A stretch of 7,475 nt of DNA from JAJPJX01 sp964568355 (GTDB lineage Bacteria > Acidobacteriota > Terriglobia > Bryobacterales > Bryobacteraceae), in contig CAZMRK010000295.1 of assembly GCA_964568355.1 (NCBI GenBank), positions 1-7,475 on the forward strand, in the 5' to 3' direction. This document shows, piece after piece, positions 4,565-7,475 of the stretch (within the stretch, counting starts at the first letter, position 1; the number at the start of each line of letters is the position of its first letter). The position numbers and the translations under genes were made by a program. The notes beneath the pieces were generated by a model that saw only the letters and a program-made list of their open reading frames with translations, searched no databases and had not been told where the DNA came from.

Positions 4565-6331
4565 TTGGAGAAGATTCTGGCGTCCCAGGTCTTTTCCCGC
4601 TCGGAGCGCATGAAGCGCTTTCTTCGCGTGGTGTCGGAAGCCGCATTCGATTCGAGCCATGCCCCGCTGAAGGAGTATGCCGTGGCGGTCCAGGTTTTCG
4701 GAAAGAAAGAAGGCTTTGACACTCGCACCGATCCCATCGTGCGTGTAGAAGCGCGCCGCTTGCGGGATAAGCTGCGCGAATACTACAGCACTGAGGGCGC
4801 GGACGATCCGATCGAAGTCTCTCTGGGAAAGATCGGCTATATAGCGAAATTTGCCTTGCGCTCGCCGGTGCCGGGGCGACAATTGGTATCCGCCGCTCCG
4901 GAGACGCCGTTCGAAGAGCGGCAGCCGGAGAGCGCTGTCCTTGCCTCGATTCATTCGGTGGCGGTCCTGCCGTTTGTCGACATGAGTCCCGACAAGGACC
5001 AGGGTTATTTCTGCGACGGTATTACCGAAGAACTGATTCACGCGCTAACTAGCGTGCCGGAGTTGCGCGTCGTCTCGCGTAGTTCCTCTTTTCTGTTCAA
5101 GGGAGAGGCTCAGAATATCCGTCACGTCGGGGACGAACTGGGCGCGGACGCCGTGATTGAAGGCAGCGTGCGCCGGGTCGAAAACCGCATTCGCATCACC
5201 GCCCAGCTCACGAACACGACGGATGGTTTCCATTTGTGGTCGGAGACCTATGACGAGCAAGTGGAGGAAGTCTTCGAGGTGCAGGAGCGGATTGCCGCGG
5301 CCATCGTGGATACGCTGAAGGTCCAGCGGGCCGGCGCGGTATCCCAGCATCTGACCCGAAGATACACGCAAAATGCCCGTGCCTATCAGGCCAATCTGCG
5401 CGGCCTGTACCATCGGAATAAGTCGAACCCGGAAGATCTGCGCGCCGCGATCCGGTGCTTCGAGGATGCGATTGCGGCCGATCCGAACTATGCGTTTGCG
5501 TATGGAGGGCTGGCGCTCTGCTACTGCCAGCTAGGCTGGCTGGAGGTTCTACCTGCCTCGGAAGTGTGGTCCAAGGCAAAAGCCAGTGCGCTGAAGGCCT
5601 TGGAGTTGGACGCTTCGCTGTCGATGGCGCATGTGGCGCTGGGCTGCGCGCTTTGCGCCGGCGACTGGAATTGGACGGAGGGCGAAAAGTCGTTCGCTCA
5701 TGCCACCGAGCTCGACTCGCGGGATTTCTCCTCGCGAAACTGGCACGCGGTCCTGAGCCTTGCACCTGCCGGGCGGCTCGACGAAGCTTTGGAAGCCATT
5801 CAATTGGCGGCGCTGCTGGGGCCTCATTCACTGCAAGCGCACAACCACGTGGGACTGATTCATCAATATCGCGGGGAGGTCCGGGAAGCGATCCGGCAGC
5901 ACCAATGGGTCCTGGAGCAGCAGCCTGATTTCCTGCCGGCGTTGTGGGACCTGGGCCGCGCCTACCTTGCCGCAAATGCATATGAACTCGCTGCGGAAGC
6001 CCTGCAGCGAGCCTATGCGGCTTCGAGCGGCCTGACGGATATCCGCGCCGGCCTCGCCTATTGTCTGGGACGGCAGGGGAAGCGGGAAGAGGCCCTGGCA
6101 ATCGCTGCGGAATTAATCGCGAGCTCTCGGGAAAGTTACCTCCCATCTCTTTCCATGGCGCGCATTTACGCGGGGCTGGAGGATACCGAACAGGCCTTCG
6201 AGTGGCTGAACAAAGCGGTGGAGGATCGCTCCACAAGGCTGGTCGAGTTGCCGGTTGATCCCATGTTCGTCGCCTTGCGGGCCGACGAGCGTTTCGGTGT
6301 GCTGTTGCGAACTGTCTGCCTGAGGCCCTGA
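4565..6331 (+). CDS. TolB-like domain/TPR repeat regulator protein
   Basis: This 588-residue protein has three parts. Residues 1-97 match the N-terminal domain of many acidobacterial and rhizobial regulators (ILASQVFSRSERMKRFL, LKEYAV, FDTRTDPIVRVEARRLRDKL, GYIAKF). Residues 128-252 form the TolB-like/FlgO-like domain seen between cyclase domains and TPRs (SVAVLPFVDMSPDKDQGYF, DGITEELI, GADAVIEGSVRR, DGFHLW). Residues 265-550 contain about six TPR units, ending in the family tail VDPMFVALRADERF. There is no signal peptide or membrane helix, so it should be a cytosolic scaffold or regulator. No cyclase, kinase or response-regulator DNA-binding domain is fused. The only canonical in-frame start after the previous stop (4379-4381) is this TTG, which lacks a well-placed Shine-Dalgarno and cuts the conserved 'LRTQLEKIL' segment. 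The true N-terminus is uncertain; the rest is solid. Confidence 0.85.
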   Translation: MEKILASQVFSRSERMKRFLRVVSEAAFDSSHAPLKEYAVAVQVFGKKEGFDTRTDPIVRVEARRLRDKLREYYSTEGADDPIEVSLGKIGYIAKFALRSPVPGRQLVSAAPETPFEERQPESAVLASIHSVAVLPFVDMSPDKDQGYFCDGITEELIHALTSVPELRVVSRSSSFLFKGEAQNIRHVGDELGADAVIEGSVRRVENRIRITAQLTNTTDGFHLWSETYDEQVEEVFEVQERIAAAIVDTLKVQRAGAVSQHLTRRYTQNARAYQANLRGLYHRNKSNPEDLRAAIRCFEDAIAADPNYAFAYGGLALCYCQLGWLEVLPASEVWSKAKASALKALELDASLSMAHVALGCALCAGDWNWTEGEKSFAHATELDSRDFSSRNWHAVLSLAPAGRLDEALEAIQLAALLGPHSLQAHNHVGLIHQYRGEVREAIRQHQWVLEQQPDFLPALWDLGRAYLAANAYELAAEALQRAYAASSGLTDIRAGLAYCLGRQGKREEALAIAAELIASSRESYLPSLSMARIYAGLEDTEQAFEWLNKAVEDRSTRLVELPVDPMFVALRADERFGVLLRTVCLRP

Positions 6332-6458
6332 GCGACAACCTGCGTTTTCTTACTTTCCTTTAAGTGGATCTCTGTAACACAGTGGCTTCCTAAACTATCT
6401 TCCAGGTGAGACAGCGATCGAAGGCATTCGAATTGCTGAATCCGTGGTAGCGGATGAA

Positions 6459-6487
6459 TGCTCCGGCGGAGATGATCCGCCGGAGCA
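6459..6487 (+). promoter_or_regulatory. Perfect 12-bp hairpin in the leader of the DUF3309 gene
   Basis: TGCTCCGGCGGA (6459-6470) pairs fully with TCCGCCGGAGCA (6476-6487) around the loop GATGA. No T-tract follows (next bases ATCTACTGG), so it is not a standard intrinsic terminator. It ends 10 bases before the Shine-Dalgarno AAGGGG of the gene at 6509. It could be a 5'-stabilising structure, a protein or RNA thermometer-like element, or the end of the upstream transcript. The rest of the gap (6332-6458) shows a T-rich stretch and no clear promoter. Confidence 0.6.
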
Positions 6488-6508
6488 ATCTACTGGAAAG
6501 GGGATAAC

Positions 6509-6664
6509 GTGTTAAGTCTGCTACTTTTGATCTTCCTGATCCTGTTGGTGATTGGAGCGCTACCTACGTGGCCGTATAGTACCGGCTGGGGCTATTATCC
6601 CAGCGGCGGACTCGGCTTGATCGTTGTGATTCTGCTATTGCTGATCTTGCTCGGACGTGTCTGA
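6509..6664 (+). CDS. DUF3309 family small membrane protein (51 aa)
   Basis: A GTG-started gene of 51 codons, easy to miss because of its length and start codon. AAGGGG (6498-6503) lies 5 bases before the GTG. The protein is two hydrophobic helices (about 1-17 and 34-49) around the conserved loop ALPTWPYSTGWGYYPSGG, ending LLGRV. This is the DUF3309 signature as I recall it: a short inner-membrane hairpin protein often found near CsbD-like and other stress genes. Its molecular function is unknown. It precedes the CsbD gene by 55 bases in the same direction, so the two may share a transcript, with the leader hairpin at 6459-6487 upstream of both. The match runs end to end, so I am confident in the gene and family. 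Confidence 0.9.
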   Translation: MLSLLLLIFLILLVIGALPTWPYSTGWGYYPSGGLGLIVVILLLLILLGRV

Positions 6665-6719
6665 GTGAAAAAATCCGGGGACGCGCAGTTAGAGAAAACT
6701 TACTTCGGGAGGAGAAGAA

Positions 6720-6959
6720 ATGAATCGGGATCGTTTCGAAGGAAATTGGAAACAAGTAAAAGGTAAGGTGAAAGAAGCCTGGGGCAAACTTACCGACGAT
6801 GACCTGGATGTGATCGACGGCAAGCGCGAGCAACTGCTGGGAAAGATCCAGGAACGCTATGGAATCGCGCGCGACGAAGCGGAACGGCAGTTGCGTAATT
6901 TCGATGCTAGCCTGAACGACCCTACCACTACAGGGCGTACCTCGGGAGCAGGGCGGTAA
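6720..6959 (+). CDS. CsbD family stress-response protein
   Basis: The 79-residue protein carries the whole CsbD motif: NRDRFEGNWKQVKGKVKEAWGKLTDDD (2-28), then DVIDGKREQLLGKIQERYG (30-48), predicted as two to three amphipathic helices. A Ser/Thr/Gly-rich tail (about 61-79) extends past the usual 60-70 residue core. CsbD-like proteins are small, abundant, soluble proteins induced by general stress (sigma-B in Bacillus; osmotic and desiccation stress elsewhere); their biochemical action is not established. GGAGG at 6708-6712, 7 bases before the ATG, is one of the strongest ribosome binding sites in the window and fits high expression. It lies between the DUF3309 gene and the receiver gene. Its TAA overlaps the possible ATG of the next gene as TAATG. 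Confidence 0.95.
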   Translation: MNRDRFEGNWKQVKGKVKEAWGKLTDDDLDVIDGKREQLLGKIQERYGIARDEAERQLRNFDASLNDPTTTGRTSGAGR

Positions 6960-7432
6960 TGCACAGGGTCGCCACTCTCGTTTCATCTGGCATGGGTGGC
7001 GGCCCTTCCCACGATGTCTCGAAGGGGCTGGAAACAAATGGGACGGAACGAACCGACGTGCGCCCTGTCGTCACGCTGGTGGCAGAGGATGAGCCTGCCG
7101 TGCGAAACCTGGTCAGAATATTGTTGGAGCGCGAAGGGCACCGTCTGCTGATTACTGCGGACGGGCAGGAAGCTCTGGACCTGGCGCGTAGTTATCAGGG
7201 CCAGATTCATTTGCTGGTGACCGATATCGTGATGCCGCGGCTGCACGGCGATGAGCTCGCGGCCACCCTGCTGAAAGAACGTCCGGGAATCCGGGTATTG
7301 CTGATGTCGGGCAAGCTGGCGCAGGAACCCATAACGGCGGAAATGAGATTGGCGTTCCTGCGGAAACCGTTCGCCCTGACGGAATTTACGGCTGCGATAC
7401 GCCAGGTTCTGACCGCTCAGCCGCGACTGTAA
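6959..7432 (+). CDS. Single-domain response regulator (CheY-like receiver)
   Basis: A stand-alone phosphoacceptor receiver domain spans about residues 37-152 and no output domain follows. Key residues are E43/D44 (VAEDE, Mg2+ pocket), the phosphoacceptor D89 (LLVTDIVMP), S117 (LLMSGK) and K136 (FLRKPF). It should be phosphorylated by a histidine kinase encoded elsewhere and act by protein contact, as in CheY- or DivK-like relays. The start is uncertain. ATG 6959 overlaps the csbD stop as TAATG, which would suggest translational coupling. However, residues 1-35 are low-complexity and coincide with an 11-bp hairpin (6965-7006), so translation may begin later, for example at ATG 6992 or GTG 7058 just before the domain. 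No terminator is visible before the window ends. Confidence 0.88.
   Translation: MHRVATLVSSGMGGGPSHDVSKGLETNGTERTDVRPVVTLVAEDEPAVRNLVRILLEREGHRLLITADGQEALDLARSYQGQIHLLVTDIVMPRLHGDELAATLLKERPGIRVLLMSGKLAQEPITAEMRLAFLRKPFALTEFTAAIRQVLTAQPRL
6965..7006 (+). other. 11-bp hairpin just after the csbD stop
   Basis: AGGGTCGCCAC (6965-6975) pairs with GTGGCGGCCCT (6996-7006), ten Watson-Crick pairs plus one G-U, around a 20-base loop. It starts 6 bases after the csbD stop, where a terminator or 3'-stabilising structure would be expected, but the tail (TCCCACG) is not T-rich. It overlaps the assumed 5' end of the receiver gene and weakens that start assignment. Confidence 0.5.
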
Positions 7433-7475
7433 GCACTGGTGCCCGGAGTTGCAAGTTCATTGAATCCGAAAGTGG

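Noticed and set aside
4316..5041. 241-codon minus-strand open frame across the TPR gene 5' end
   Set aside because: It overlaps the conserved N-terminal domain of the TPR protein and has no recognisable features of its own.
5208..6338. 376-codon minus-strand open frame opposite the TPR gene
   Set aside because: Its translation is Pro/Arg/Ser-rich and non-domain-like, while the plus strand has unmistakable TPR and TolB-like sequence.
6332..6362. T-rich stretch after the TPR gene as an intrinsic terminator
   Set aside because: No stable stem precedes the T-rich run.
7434..7442. Small GCAC/GTGC inverted repeat after the receiver gene
   Set aside because: The arms are only 4 bp with a minimal loop and no T-tract; not a credible terminator.
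1..7475. CRISPR array, tRNA or rRNA genes, insertion sequence, phage or toxin-antitoxin genes
   Set aside because: No regularly spaced repeats, cloverleaf sequence, transposase motifs or terminal inverted repeats were seen on either strand.

Overview
This GC-rich, gene-dense window looks like a chromosomal segment of a soil-type bacterium. My best guess is Acidobacteriota (Bryobacter/Solibacter-like). That guess rests on the mix of an AsmA-like protein, a TolB-like/TPR regulator, a DUF3309 microprotein, CsbD and a lone receiver domain; it comes from remembered family distributions, not from a search. I see no rRNA, tRNA, CRISPR array, insertion sequence or phage gene.

Left part (1-3194). A small protein with a basic N-terminal half and an acidic C-terminal half (62-313) ends before a strong intrinsic terminator (361-400). 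A TATAAT box touches the terminator's U-tract, and an enolase-superfamily (mandelate racemase subgroup) enzyme begins only 14 bases further on (420-1571). This enzyme converges on an AsmA-family envelope protein on the minus strand (1578-3194). The two stop codons lie in one 16-base inverted repeat.

Middle (3195-3376). This is a divergent intergenic region between the AsmA gene and an ECF-type sigma factor gene. It holds a perfect 15-bp palindrome, a repeated ACCGTAAG motif and a second, AT-centred near-palindrome. These look like operators.

Right part (3377-7432). Six co-oriented genes follow: the sigma factor, a small protein resembling the general-stress 17M fold, a TolB-like/TPR cytosolic regulator with an awkward TTG start, a 51-residue two-helix DUF3309 membrane protein that starts with GTG, a CsbD-family stress protein, and a single-domain response regulator whose proposed start overlaps the csbD stop (TAATG). 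The content suggests a stress-response cluster: regulators (sigma factor, TPR protein, receiver) interleaved with small effectors (17M-like, DUF3309, CsbD). The gaps are large (36 to 183 bases) and several contain hairpins, so it is probably several transcription units rather than one operon. No anti-sigma factor or histidine kinase gene is visible.

No intergenic stretch exceeds 300 bases. The points most worth checking are the sigma-gene operator palindrome, the true start or possible frameshift of the TPR gene, the 12-bp leader hairpin before the DUF3309 gene, and the hairpin inside the assumed N-terminus of the response regulator.
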